From contig JADNYV010000493.1 of NCBI GenBank assembly GCA_015501055.1, positions 1-25,368 of the forward strand: a stretch of DNA of 25,368 bases. Direction: 5' to 3'. This DNA is from Mucidula mucida (Eukaryota; Basidiomycota; Agaricomycetes; Agaricales; Physalacriaceae). The notes under the pieces were generated by a model that did no database searches, had not been told where the DNA came from, and worked only from the letters and a program-made list of their open reading frames with translations. The translations under genes and the position numbers were made by a program. The number at the start of each line of letters is the position of its first letter. Within the stretch, counting starts at the first letter, position 1. Shown piece after piece: positions 1-9,990 of this stretch.

Positions 1-900
1 CGCGTCGAATCCGGAGAAGAGATCGGCCAACATGTAGACCGAGTATCCGACGAATGACTCGGCAAAGTCGTTGATATTGGGAGGTAAGGACGCATCTCTG
101 ACGGTAACCGCATTGAGCTTCTCAACGCTGAGTACCAATCGCACAGGAGGGTCGGAGCCGGGCTTCTTTTTGACGGTAAACATAGGCGAGCGATAACTAG
201 CAACACAAGGTGCGAACTTTCCTTCCGCTAACCCTCGTCGAAGCTCATCGCGCACATAGGGTTCCACGGCTCTAGGGACTTGTATCGGCGGTTCTTGCCA
301 CGGCGTGTGCTCGATAACAGGCACCTCGTAGTCCGGATAGTATTTAGGATCGAATGTACCGCGCTCCTTGGACACAAATGCGAAAGCTTTTGATCTTGCC
401 AAGATAACGTACGCGAAGAGATTGATCTCATCCTTGGTGAACGCGGTATGGTCTATTTTTGTCAAGAAGATATTGCATCCGGTCCGCTGTGATAATTTCA
501 TCATAGACGAGCTCGCGGTAATCCACTGGATGCGTAGGCAGCTTCGTCGGTGGCAAGACTGGGATTTCTCCGAATTTCTGCGCCTCTGGATCCGGCATGT
601 ATGAAGGAACCGGACGATATTTTCTGTCAGCCGGTTTGTACGTGCGTCCCGTTTTCTGAGGACGAGGAGCCATTGTACCTGCGCGTACTTGCGCCACATA
701 ACCGCCTAATGCGCGATTCGTCCAAGGTGTGCGTCTGATTGAATATGGATCTTTCCCTGACCTTCGAAGATAGTCATGAATCAGCGCATCATATTGTGGT
801 GGCGGCTGAGTGCCTATCAACATGTCGTGGTCCTGGAAGTCTGGATTCCCCATTAGGCACTCTATGGACCTTCCTAGAGTTGCGGGGTGGGAGTGGAAGT
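1..900 (-). pseudogene. Retroelement pol: RT start, frameshifted and partial
   Basis: The pol reading frame between about 900 and 478 (phrases YDALIHDYLRRSGKDPYSI and ELVYDEIITADRM) is a different frame from gag-protease. Near 470-485 it shifts again: the continuation reads FLTKIDHTAFTKDEINLFAY and then the reverse transcriptase start, with SYRSPMFTVKKKPGSDPP, LVLSVEKLNAVT and, at the window edge, ADLFSGFDA. The Asp of ADLFSGFDA corresponds to the first catalytic Asp (motif A) of RT. The frame change near 475 interrupts a block that is continuous in related elements, so I read it as a mutation. The rest of RT is outside the window. Confidence 0.8.
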
Positions 901-3192
901 CTACTGTCCGCCCCGCGCGTAAAAATCCTCTTCGCTGGGCAGATCGTCTTCGTCGGGTACTTCTTCGATGCGGGTTGCTCCATGATGATGGTGCTGTACG
1001 ATGTCCGCTTGGTTTCGCGAATCTGATGGGTTCGTGATAGCAATGGAGATCGTGGGTTTAATCACCCTGTCGCCATCTTTCCACAGATACAATGTCACTT
1101 CCCCCGAACGATTGTAGTCGATACTCGCTGCGAACCACATCAAGAACGGCTGTCCCAGGATTAAATCGAAGTTATGGCCGATGGATTCTTGTTTCAATAT
1201 GAAGAGGTGATGCGGAAAGTCGTGGTTTCCTATCGCAATGGGCGCTTCCATGCAACACCCTTTCAGCCTCTCTGGACCTCCGTGGATTCCTTTCAGAGAC
1301 CACCGAGTGCCTTCATAGTCCAACGGAAGCGAGGCTTTCGACGGCACGAACATATCGCCGATGTTCAACTTGGATCCCGTATCAATCATCGCGCGCAAGG
1401 TAAGTCCGTTAATCTTGATGTTAAGGATTCCTGTGACCATTGCAAACAGTGGAGTGTCCAGCGGACGTAACGCAGACGCGTGTCTCTCCAGGAACGCGTT
1501 GGTGGCGTGTTGATCATCGACATCACAGTATAGTTCCATGGACGCGTACTTGGAACGTTCCTTAGATCGCACCGCGTACACCTTGACATCAGGCGTCTCG
1601 AGAACACGATATTCAGCTGCTTTGCCCGAGGGTCCAGGAACGTACTCGCGGCGGGACTTGGTATGGTCGTTGATGATCTTCTGGAGAATGGGACTCATCC
1701 CAATAAGATCCTTCACCGGTACAGAAACCTCTTTATGCATCATTCGATCGTAAATCTCCTTCACATCGACCTCTTCTTGCATGTTGGATGTGATGCGGTA
1801 CTTCCTGTCTGAATATGACTTGTCATCTCGTTGGCCATCTCGCATCTCGACGTCCGCCTTCGATTTGTCACGCAACGGCTGGGATGCCTTCCATCCTTCC
1901 TGACAATTGATAGGATTGGTAGGCGGAGGGATGTTGACATCTTTCTTGGGGGGTTGCACCGGCGTGGTTGCTGGAGGCTTTGGCGAAGCTTCAGGTCTTC
2001 GCGTAGGGTCAAATCTCGGGGAAGAGTCCTTGCCGGTACGCGTAGCAGGGTGTACTCGCGAAGGGGTAAGCGTGTTAATCCCAAAATAGTTCCTTCCTAA
2101 CGGGTGTTCTCCAGTCCCATCATCATAGATAACTCCGATTGCGTGCGAAGAGGAAGTGGAGGCCGTAGGCTGCTCTCTGCCTTTCCCTTTGGCATCTGCG
2201 GATCTTGTCGTGGGAGGCGTTGGGGTTAACGAACGAATGTAGGCAGCTACGCCACCTGCGTACCCAGCTGGAGGATACGGGAGCGGTGATCCGTCTGCAA
2301 GGAAATACTTGGACTGTGCTTGGTCCCATTGGATCAGCCCATCGTTGATCAATCCTGGAGTCTTGTCGCAGCGACCTGGACCCGGGCAATGTGTGGACGT
2401 GTGCTCTCCGCACATCCAGCAGTAACTCGGATCTTGTCTGGGTTGGGTTCTCATGGACGGACCTCCGGCACCTCCACCAAAGTAACGTGCAAAATTGAGG
2501 TTCATCTGTTCCATCTGTCTGGCTAGGTCGTCAACGTTCGTGACGGCCTGACGAGGAACCGGAGTCTGTGCTCTGCTAGGCGGGGTTTGTGGACGAGTAT
2601 TGTGGGAAGGAGTGACGGTTACTACTGGTGCATCTGTGGCGTTTCCTTGTTCATCGAACCTAACTCTTCGGCCAGCAGACGGCTCAGTTTTTGAGAGAAG
2701 GGTCCTATTCAGGATGCTGTCTGTCTTGAAACGCGTTTCCAACAGGTCGTACGCAACAGTAATGGTGACAGGATTCGTCCTGGTCCGATTGGCCTTGGGG
2801 ATCCCGTTGTTGAACCACTCAATCATCGAGAAGGGAATCCCATCAACGAAATACGCCCAGATCTCCTTCTCTGTGAGGAGTGCGTTCTTCTTCAAAGGCG
2901 CAGCCAGCTCGATGAAGCTGCCGTAGTAGGTGGATAGGTCCTTCTGGGACGCGAATGCGGGCTTCTCGGCTGATGCAAGTACGAAGTCTCTGAGATCTTC
3001 GACTGTCGTGGGGACGGGTTTATCGTTGAGGCCGTAGAGGCGCTCTAGGATGGTCTTTGCCGCGGCCCACGTACGGTTGGGCTCGTCTTCGTCAAACTCG
3101 GGGAGGAAGCGGATACGGCTCTTGACTTCGTCCGAACAATAAGTCAGGATCCAGTCGACTAGAGCGTCCTTGTTATCGATTCCGGCACGTAC
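901..3192 (-). CDS. Retroelement Gag plus aspartic protease open frame
   Basis: One frame is open from the stop at 3193-3195 down to the TAG at 901-903, about 760 codons. The 5' part (about 3190-2750) resembles fungal gypsy capsid: phrases such as KDALVDWILTY, AAPLKKNALLTEKE and IWAYFVDGIP match the Gag core. A proline-rich linker follows. A CWMCGEHTSTHC cluster near 2425-2390 looks like a modified zinc knuckle. The retropepsin signature AMIDTGSKLNIG lies near 1400-1365 and the second flap-type motif LILGQPFL near 1160-1140. The tail is acidic (EVPDEDDLPSEED). No in-frame ATG precedes the capsid; the first possible coding sequence upstream is in another frame, so the true start is lost or lies behind an intron with a donor-like GTAAGT near 3192. 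Confidence 0.85.
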   Translation of the reverse strand, partial: VRAGIDNKDALVDWILTYCSDEVKSRIRFLPEFDEDEPNRTWAAAKTILERLYGLNDKPVPTTVEDLRDFVLASAEKPAFASQKDLSTYYGSFIELAAPLKKNALLTEKEIWAYFVDGIPFSMIEWFNNGIPKANRTRTNPVTITVAYDLLETRFKTDSILNRTLLSKTEPSAGRRVRFDEQGNATDAPVVTVTPSHNTRPQTPPSRAQTPVPRQAVTNVDDLARQMEQMNLNFARYFGGGAGGPSMRTQPRQDPSYCWMCGEHTSTHCPGPGRCDKTPGLINDGLIQWDQAQSKYFLADGSPLPYPPAGYAGGVAAYIRSLTPTPPTTRSADAKGKGREQPTASTSSSHAIGVIYDDGTGEHPLGRNYFGINTLTPSRVHPATRTGKDSSPRFDPTRRPEASPKPPATTPVQPPKKDVNIPPPTNPINCQEGWKASQPLRDKSKADVEMRDGQRDDKSYSDRKYRITSNMQEEVDVKEIYDRMMHKEVSVPVKDLIGMSPILQKIINDHTKSRREYVPGPSGKAAEYRVLETPDVKVYAVRSKERSKYASMELYCDVDDQHATNAFLERHASALRPLDTPLFAMVTGILNIKINGLTLRAMIDTGSKLNIGDMFVPSKASLPLDYEGTRWSLKGIHGGPERLKGCCMEAPIAIGNHDFPHHLFILKQESIGHNFDLILGQPFLMWFAASIDYNRSGEVTLYLWKDGDRVIKPTISIAITNPSDSRNQADIVQHHHHGATRIEEVPDEDDLPSEEDFYARGGQ

Positions 3193-3370
3193 TTACCAAA
3201 CCGGACATGCTCTAATCCGGATCCACCGGCGCCCGCGAAAGATGGCAGGAGGCTCTTTTAGACAAGGCGACCTCCTACAGCACGGGGACTTCTTCGCTCT
3301 GCTACCAGATGAAGAAGACCGCCAGAAAAAAATAGCCCATGAAGTGCTAGCGCGTAATGTCTTCGACACT

Positions 3371-3806
3371 ACTCGAGTGTTTACAACTATCACCACATTC
3401 ACACTGGGTCAGACCGTGCACACTCACACTCGGGGTGCACACACACACACCCGGACGCACTGCCGCGCGATGAATATGCCAAAATTGGTAATTGATCTGC
3501 GGCGCCGGTTAGGGTAGGTTAGGGTGAGTTGGTGACTCCGCGCGCGCTAGCGCGCCCAACACTAAGTGTTGCAGGTTAGGAAAGGGTTAGGGTTCGTGGT
3601 TAGGGGAGTTAGGGGCGGTTAGCGGTGAATATATATCTTCTCAAGTGGGGCGGGATGAGGAGCGCCTGGTGGAAATGACAACATGGTGTACAAATTTGGT
3701 AATTATGGTCATGTGTTCACATGGACGACTATGGGTGTGCACCCCCCAGTGTGAGTGTGCGCGCTGTGACCGGGTATGAATGTGGTGATAGTTGTATATA
3801 CTCGGC
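3371..3806. repeat. Foldback (inverted repeat) with TTAGGG-like interior
   Basis: Bases 3371-3442 and 3735-3806 are inverted copies of one another: about 60 of 72 positions pair by eye, including an uninterrupted block GTGGTGATAGTTGTA and a GTGTGCACCCC end. The 290-bp interior carries TTAGGG at 3509, 3519, 3587, 3600 and 3609, plus TTAGGA at 3576 and TTAGCG at 3619. It also holds two short palindromes, GCGCGCTAGCGCGC (about 3541-3554) and CAACACTAAGTGTTG (3558-3572). It could be a MITE-like element, part of the retroelement LTR, or a remnant of telomere-derived sequence. I saw no convincing target-site duplication. Confidence 0.6.
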
Positions 3807-4741
3807 TAGAAGGCAATGAGGCTATGCTGGGAGACGAAATTACTTACTTGGTCCTGGATGACTCTACGTCGGAGCAACTTCCAGATTAAGAATGTATCTT
3901 CATTGCTGCCACACTTGGTCGGGTAAGTATAGGTTGCGATACTCACGTGGTGGCGAGAGAAAGGCCGGCTGCGCATGACAGGAACAGGTACTAACCGATA
4001 CACGACCAGAGACTATCAACTTTTACACTCAATTAACCATAGGGGAGAACTACTCTTCCTCTCACGTGGATTGATCGAGTCGCCCGAAAACTCGAAGGCT
4101 ATACTTCTTCGACATCTGCCTCTTCTCCTGTCCATGCCCTAGTATGGGGCGGCGCGTCCAGATTTCTCGTGTAGACGTCATTTCTTTCTACCAAGAACCG
4201 TCGCCCATCGCGCTCGGATTCATATACTTCAATTCACGAACGCGGAGAGATTGATGCTCAGGTTTTATAAACAGTTCTGCAGGCGCCTCAAAATCGACTC
4301 GTTACCGAACCTCCACCAATGAGTACCGCCTGAGGAGTGCGAAGGGGGGTAATCGACGCTCAGTACTTAGGTTGTAAAGGCACATCTATGCCGTGAATTG
4401 ACCATCAACCTCGAGTTGTTCCTACCAAGAAAATGTAACTTCACCTTTTCTGACAATGTACACAACAAAACGTTTGGTTCTCTCTTACCTCAATGTTCCC
4501 CTCTCCTACTAGTGCCACGCCCAAGTAACATTTTGCCCAACAACAGGCTAAAGAAAATCGATTGAAAAGCAGGGGATCATCTATCTACATCATTGAGAGG
4601 GGGGAAAGAGCACTGTGGTACAACACTAAAGGATTGGCAGTATCGTGGAGAAGAAAGGAGCACAGAGTTACAACATCATAAAGGGACATCATGCCACAAC
4701 GGAGCACTGTACATCAAAAAAAAGAAAAACAGCAAAAGAAA
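3807..4741. other. Intergenic, no gene recognised
   Basis: No reading frame here has recognisable motifs or a coherent exon chain on either strand. The stretch 4600-4720 has loosely repeated GAGCAC(T/A) and TACAACA(T/C) phrases and a purine-rich tract just downstream of the UbiA stop codon, which would be its 3' untranslated region. A 5' LTR of the neighbouring retroelement might lie here but I could not delimit it without the second copy. Confidence 0.5.
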
Positions 4742-5986
4742 TTACATCGAGAACGGGATTTTAACTCCCGCGTCGGAAAGGCGCTTGAAGACGGGAAGCA
4801 TATGCGCCGTGATCAACCACATCTACAAAGATAATGAGATTCCCCCTGGCACGAGAAGAAGAGATAGAGACTGACGTTGTACCACCAATACGACTTGCGA
4901 TCCGCCTCCTCCGAGTAGTCCAAGCAGTACTTGACCATGGTGATGACGCCCAACGCCGCGAACCCTGCGGAGACAGGGATGGGGGGCTGCCAGTAGTACA
5001 CGAGGCCCCCCGTCCACGCATACACCAGGGCCATGAGCGACCAGCGGCCGAACCATTGAGGCAGCATGATCGCGAGCGTTTTACGTCCAATGGCCGCATC
5101 ACCAGAGCGGTCGCGGAAATCCTGCGCGTGGCCCTAGAAACTCCATGATTGATGATGAATGATGAGAGATAACAACGGGCATGGCTTACAGTAGTGGTGT
5201 GAATGACGCCGCTGAGGATGACGGCGATGGCAGACGTCTGCGAGAGTGGCTTGTTGTGATCTATCGTCGTTCAGACACCCCGCGCAAAGACAGAAAATGT
5301 TCGCGTTCTCACCAAAGACTACCGTAGTTCCCCAGCAGTAGCAGACATAGCCGATCGAGCCCAAGAAGGATTTGAGGAACCAGTTTCTTGACAACCCGAC
5401 TTCGTTGTAGGCGACGATGGCGACGAGGTACAGGACGCTGCATGCCACGAGACCATGATAGATGCTATACAAAAACGATAGCGCGAAAACGACCTGGTAG
5501 AGGATCTGTGCGTCGGCCAGCGAGATGCGCCCGGACACGATGGGTCTATTGGGCTTGGCAAGTCGGTCCTCCTCGAGCCCGACCATCTCGGATAGACATC
5601 AGCATATATGGCGGTGGATGGAGAAGGGGGAGGGCGCGTACCTGATTCTTGATCTAGGGGAGTACATATAAGCGGCGTTGAGCTCATGGATGAGTGAACA
5701 TACCTCGAAGGAGATCAAGTGGAGCTCCATCCAGACAAAGCCTTGGATGAAAGACCAGAGGTCTGTCGGTCCGGCTAGGACCATCGCTACCGCGAGCTAG
5801 AGAAAAAAAAGGGCGTCAGATCAACCGAAGTTGGGAGGAAATGGTGCGCACGGTGGGCCCGATGATTGGCACAACGTCGGATTGGCTGAATAGGAAGGCG
5901 GTGTACGTCTTTTCGACGACCGTGGAGAGGATATCATGAAAGGAGGTCGTGAAGGTCGTGAGTGACGAGTTCCAAGAGGACTTCAT
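4742..5986 (-). CDS. UbiA-type membrane prenyltransferase (307 aa, 7 exons)
   Basis: Exons on the minus strand: 5986-5852, 5796-5704, 5653-5642, 5586-5313, 5260-5190, 5133-4876, 4822-4742. All six introns are 50-56 nt with GT-AG ends and the phases join into one 307-residue frame. UbiA proteins transfer prenyl groups or, in some fungal members, cyclise prenyl diphosphates in membranes. The first Mg-binding motif is N79-Q-x3-L-E-E-D87, followed by RLAKPNRP; the second is HAQDFRDRSGD (197-207, D200/D203/D207). Several hydrophobic segments follow each motif. The third exon is only 12 nt (IKNQ). The end WWYN-MWLITAHMLPVF matches fungal members of this family. The substrate cannot be told from sequence: aromatic prenylation, haem/quinone-type transfer and UbiA-type terpene cyclisation are all possible. 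A broken FAD monooxygenase lies upstream on the same strand. Confidence 0.9.
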
Positions 5987-6980
5987 CCTATTCTATGGGG
6001 AAGAAGAGGGAGAAAAAAGAAATGTACAAGTGGGACGGGAGTGCGGCACAGTCTAGACAATTCGCAAGGCCCAGTCCCTTTTTAAAACAGAAGCCAGGAT
6101 ACGGAAACGAGCGTCGCCCATGAATGTTAGGCGAACTTCCAGAGTCGGTCGGTTCAAACATTACTCTCGGAGGTAAGGAATGCGTGCTGATAATCCAGTG
6201 TGGACTAGTCCACAAGCTCGCGCGTCCCTACGACACAGATGTTGGTGTGCACCCTGACATGACGAGAGAGGAAGGGGAATTAATCGATTCCCTAGTAAGC
6301 CCAAAGGGTCGCCTTGACACCTAACCAATCTGCCCATTCATAACAGACTCCAGAGAAAAAAGCATGGTATAGTAGGGTAGACGTGATGTATTCTCCATGG
6401 GATTTGCGCCCGTCTCCAGAGAAGTGCTGACATTTCCCAAACTCGCGCGCGTTCCATACGCTCGCCTTTCTCGTAATGACATAGTGGTCGCTGAAGTAGT
6501 AGTTCGATCAGGCACTAAAAATTTGCTTCCGTTTGCTTCCGTCGTTCAACCGAGTCCCGAGTCCCGACGATCAATGTTCCTTGCGCGGACCGAGCCGAGG
6601 ACGACCATCATGCAAAGGCGGTCGCCGGGCCCAGCGCGCGCTCCCCCCTCCCAGTTAATTGATTTTGAATGCAGAACATGCAAGAGATGTCGACGATGTC
6701 AACATGTCGATATGTCCCCTTGCTCCCTAACCATTACTCCGAGCCTCGGTGATTGCGAAGTCTTCGCCCAACCACGTCCCCACAAACAAACAGAAACTAC
6801 CATTCGGGGCAACATGATCCACCAAATCAATCAATCCAAGTACGCTAAAAGAAATTCATTTTATTCATCTCCATCCAAGAACCCAACCAGCCAACCAAAA
6901 AGAAAAAACGAGGAAATAGCATGGACGAATATAGTCTAGGTCGCGCGTATGTTGCCGTTCGCACCAACTAAGTAACTCCA
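5987..6980. other. Intergenic, includes UbiA promoter side; no gene recognised
   Basis: This stretch separates the UbiA start from the end of the monooxygenase relic. A TTTTAAAAA run at about 6080-6090 could act as a TATA-like element for UbiA, but this is weak. A plus-strand open frame at 6397-6939 has no family resemblance, low-complexity composition and no splice context, so I do not call it. The segment 6520-6560 repeats GTTTGCTTCCGT and GAGTCCC in tandem over a few copies. Confidence 0.5.
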
Positions 6981-9203
6981 TTAAGCAGCTCGGTTGTGTC
7001 TTCCCCAATCCAACCACCACTCATCAACGGCCGGCGTCTTTAGCATCATAATTGAACAGCACGATCCAGCTAGTCCACATCGCCGCGAGCTCCTCTGCAT
7101 GCTCGTCCGGCCCGCGTTCGCTATAGCAAGCGTCTGCCTAAACCCATGGTCGCGCAAGTCGCGCTGCGGCCCCGGCGGGACAGCAAACCCTGTATCTCGC
7201 TGCGCTCCGTCGCCCTGGTCCTATTAAACCGAATCTCGTTATACCCGCTAAACAGAGACGCGATGTCTGATCTGCTAGTGATCCGCGTAAACAGATGGCC
7301 AAGCGTAAAGGCGTCTTCCACCTAAGATGTAAAACAGTACTAAGAGACATGTAATCATTGATAGGCTCAACGACTCACAGCGAGCGCACTAAACACACAC
7401 ACACGCGGCCGGGTTTCAACACTTGCATAATATGTATGTACGAGAAGATAGAGCTCACGCGTTGTAGGTGCCATTAATCTGATAAGAAGCAGGTTAGCGG
7501 CAGTTTTGAAGTCCATTGAGATTGCTTACTGGGGCTGCATGGGCCGCGTCGCCGATAACCACAGCCTTCCCATGTACATCGACAAAAGTGTCGAGATGGT
7601 TGACTACCTGGACCGTCGGATGCGCGCGGTCCGACAGATCGAAGAGCTTCCTCAACCCGCGCCACTCCTCAGTAAACACCCTCCAGGGTTCCCAAAACAC
7701 AAAAGTCCGCTTACAGCGGGGCGTACTCCGCCATAGCAGGCTGCAGCGGCATGTCCTCTGACCAATCCTTATCCTCGTCATGCTGCGACGGCGTGGTCGT
7801 TTTCGAGAGCGCCAGGACGTAGAGATTGCCGTGCTAGAGGGGGGGGGAAACCCTTCAACCACCACGCGCCGGGAGTTTGCGAAGAACCACGTCCACTTAC
7901 TCTGCCGCCCATCAAACTGTACCCGTCGCCCATCCATATGGTAGACTGCTAAGTGCTCTTCGTCAGAAAAGGAAAATCGCTTAAGTACTTGGGAAGCTAG
8001 TGATGAGTACAGCTGAAGCGGCCGCTAAGGGAGCCAGGCCTTTGTGGTTGCGCAGGTCGGATATCGGTACGGTTATACAGGTGCTGCCTCACACTCAATA
8101 AAGCTCCACCGGTAACAAGCCGAAGACCCACCTCGCGATTTCACGTATGGGAGGGATAACATTTCCATTCGTATCCGCGTCGTCATCCTCATCATCCTAG
8201 CTTGTCTTGCGAGAGTATGAAGTCGCGCACGATACTATTACGTCCGTCCGCACCAACGATCTAGAGTACACCGCGTCGTCAGTCAACGAACACATGTGCG
8301 CGTTAATTCGCACTATATCTCCTTCAACCCTCTCTCCCCCAGTCGACACGACAACCGCTGGGCCGTCCTCGCTCGTCTCAACGCGCTCCACCCTAAACTT
8401 GTCACTTCAAGCTCTTCACAATGCTCCCAAAGTAAGCAGCATAGGTCGTAGTGCTACATCCAAAAAAGCCTCCACCCACCCAAACTGTAAACGCAAAGAT
8501 AACACGAACGGGAATCATACAACAGGCCGAGTTAGATCCGACATGACTTGAGGATCGAAGCTCATCACAGCAAGCTGCGAAACTATGTGAACTATCTGAC
8601 ATTTTACCTCTTCACAATTTCTGCTCAGGGAAAGGCGCACCGAGACGACTCCGGAGTGACCTATTACTGCATTTGGGTCAATCCCGTATTTTTTCAGCTT
8701 CGGATCTTGTGAATCCAGTGCGAATCGGCCCTTCTCGACGAGTACGTGAGCAAAAAGCCGGAGTTCACATAGTTTCGCAGCTTGCTGTAAGACGTGACGT
8801 TTCCGCTAGAAAGCAAAGGAAATCATACGCCCCCCTCGTGAACATACGATTGCCCAAAGCAAAAAAGAGATTAAAAACCTGATCGAAATGCCAACCTGAA
8901 AAGCAAACATTCGTAAAACACGACGTACCCAGAGCACTGAGTCCCCTTCTCCTTCAACAGCGCGTCCATCCCAGGATACGCATGCCGCATCAGTCGCGCC
9001 ATATTCGTTGGCACCCTCAGCCCGCCATCGCGGCTCGTCTACAGTGAAGACGTGAGCGCACACGCACGCCATTGCGGGAAACACACCACACACACCTTCT
9101 CCAAACGATCATTCATCTCCAAGACAATTACGTCGTGGCCAGCCTTCGCCAGCACCGCAACGCTACCTCCCACCATGATAAACTTGAGCGTAACGAACGA
9201 CAT
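6981..9203 (-). pseudogene. FAD-dependent monooxygenase relic (salicylate-hydroxylase-like)
   Basis: Minus-strand pieces line up in order with a class A flavoprotein hydroxylase. They are FAD-binding N-terminus (MSFVTLKFIMVGGS, 9203-9096), GGLRVPTNMARLMR (9038 on), the DG motif IVGADGRNSIVRD (8260 on), WMGDGYSLMGGR (about 7940-7900), the GD motif VVIGDAAHAAP (about 7565-7530), EDAFTLGHLF (about 7320-7290) and DEWWLDWGRHNRAA before TAA at 6981-6983. The frame changes near 8395, 8204, 7722, 7195 and 7035, and the Rossmann stretch near 9150 lacks about six residues between GGSVA and LAKAG. About 300 bp of extra sequence sits between 8925 and 8450. Several intron borders are still intact, for example CACTGTAG before 9038 and CTCTAG before 8260, so the decay looks recent. 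Assembly error could explain one lesion but not all. Confidence 0.82.
8567..8788. repeat. 27-bp perfect inverted repeat inside the monooxygenase relic
   Basis: The 27 bases at 8762-8788 (starting AGTTCACATAGTTTCGCAGC) occur as an exact reverse complement at 8567-8593, separated by 168 bp. The pair falls in the extra sequence that interrupts the monooxygenase coding order. It may be the terminal repeats of a small non-autonomous transposon or the product of a local inversion and duplication. I see no matching direct repeats immediately outside the arms. Confidence 0.75.
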
Positions 9204-9990
9204 CCTCTTGGTCGTGGTCAATATCAACAGCCCCGCGCTGCTGTCTTCAAGGGCAGCCTGTCGTGCCGTCCATGTCATGTCATTACAGCCCTTTCCTCGC
9301 TAAGTAATAAAAAAATCGGTTGGCTGGAATGACATAACGGTTAATAACACCATTTGGGAGCACTCCCGAGCGCCCAAGAATTGGGCCACACAGTAACAAT
9401 CCTGCCTAGTCGTCGCACAATACCTTAAGCTTCGAATACATGATGATCATTCATAGTGAACACTTACTAGTGCTTTTCATTTCCAACACTGGCCCTCATC
9501 CTCAGGACGTCAGGTTCGACGGCGAACATGGCCGGCCTGCACGAAAAAGTAGCCAAAAAGGTGACATAAACGTACCGTAACGTAGCCCAGATAGTAGATA
9601 CAAAGATAGTGGCATCTGCGCGTTCTGATAGGTTCTGATCACTGATTGTAAGTAAGGGCACATGATCAGCACATCACGAAGCTGTGAAGCGGGATTCGGA
9701 ATGAGGACTCCGAGCCTCCAGGCCACTGTATGGATGTTGAGTTGAAGACATTCCTCACACCACGAGGCATAGACCGTCGGCCATGCTAGACCAGCTCAGA
9801 ACACCTCGCACTTGGATAACAACACAGCGCATGTTGAAAACACTTGACTTGAATTTCGCGCATACGTCCGTACATACATACTAGTTTGCATAAGGGCATA
9901 GAAGGAGGGAAAGGAAACCTATGTCGATGTCAACGAACAGAACAGGAACCAAATGGAGCGACGCACATGTAATAATACAGCTCGAGGGTG
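9204..9990. other. Intergenic, no gene recognised
   Basis: Short open frames at 9467-9726 on the minus strand share no motif with a known family, and their hydrophobic composition alone is not enough to call a gene. This is the upstream side of the monooxygenase relic and the downstream side of the CNOT11 gene, so part of it should be 3' untranslated region of the latter. Confidence 0.5.

Larger units (their letters stand above)
1..3192 (-). mobile_element. Ty3/gypsy-type LTR retrotransposon, gag-PR-RT part, truncated by window edge
   Basis: Reading on the minus strand, the order is a gag capsid-like region, a zinc-knuckle-like cysteine cluster, a retropepsin and then the start of a reverse transcriptase, which is the Ty3/gypsy order. 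The element runs off the window at base 1, so RNase H, integrase and the 3' LTR are not visible. I could not identify the 5' LTR or primer-binding site upstream (above 3192), and there is no ATG for gag in the open frame. The reading frame changes at least twice, so this copy is probably non-autonomous, although one change may be a normal gag-pol frameshift. It sits beside a TTAGGG-rich foldback at 3371-3806. Confidence 0.9.

Noticed and set aside
3421..3450. CA-repeat as a CRISPR-like or regulatory array
   Set aside because: It is a simple microsatellite within one arm of the foldback, without spacers or conserved repeat units.
3170..3517. Plus-strand open frame crossing the gag start and the foldback
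   Set aside because: Its end consists of translated CA-repeats (THTHTR) and the 5' part overlaps the retroelement in antisense. It is better explained as a shadow.
4593..4874. Plus-strand open frame overlapping the UbiA end
   Set aside because: It runs antisense across the last UbiA exons and has a low-complexity Lys-rich start without any family signal.
6397..6939. Plus-strand open frame of 180 codons
   Set aside because: No family resemblance, unusual composition rich in Arg, Ser and Pro, no intron structure and no clear promoter context. It is likely a chance open frame in spacer.
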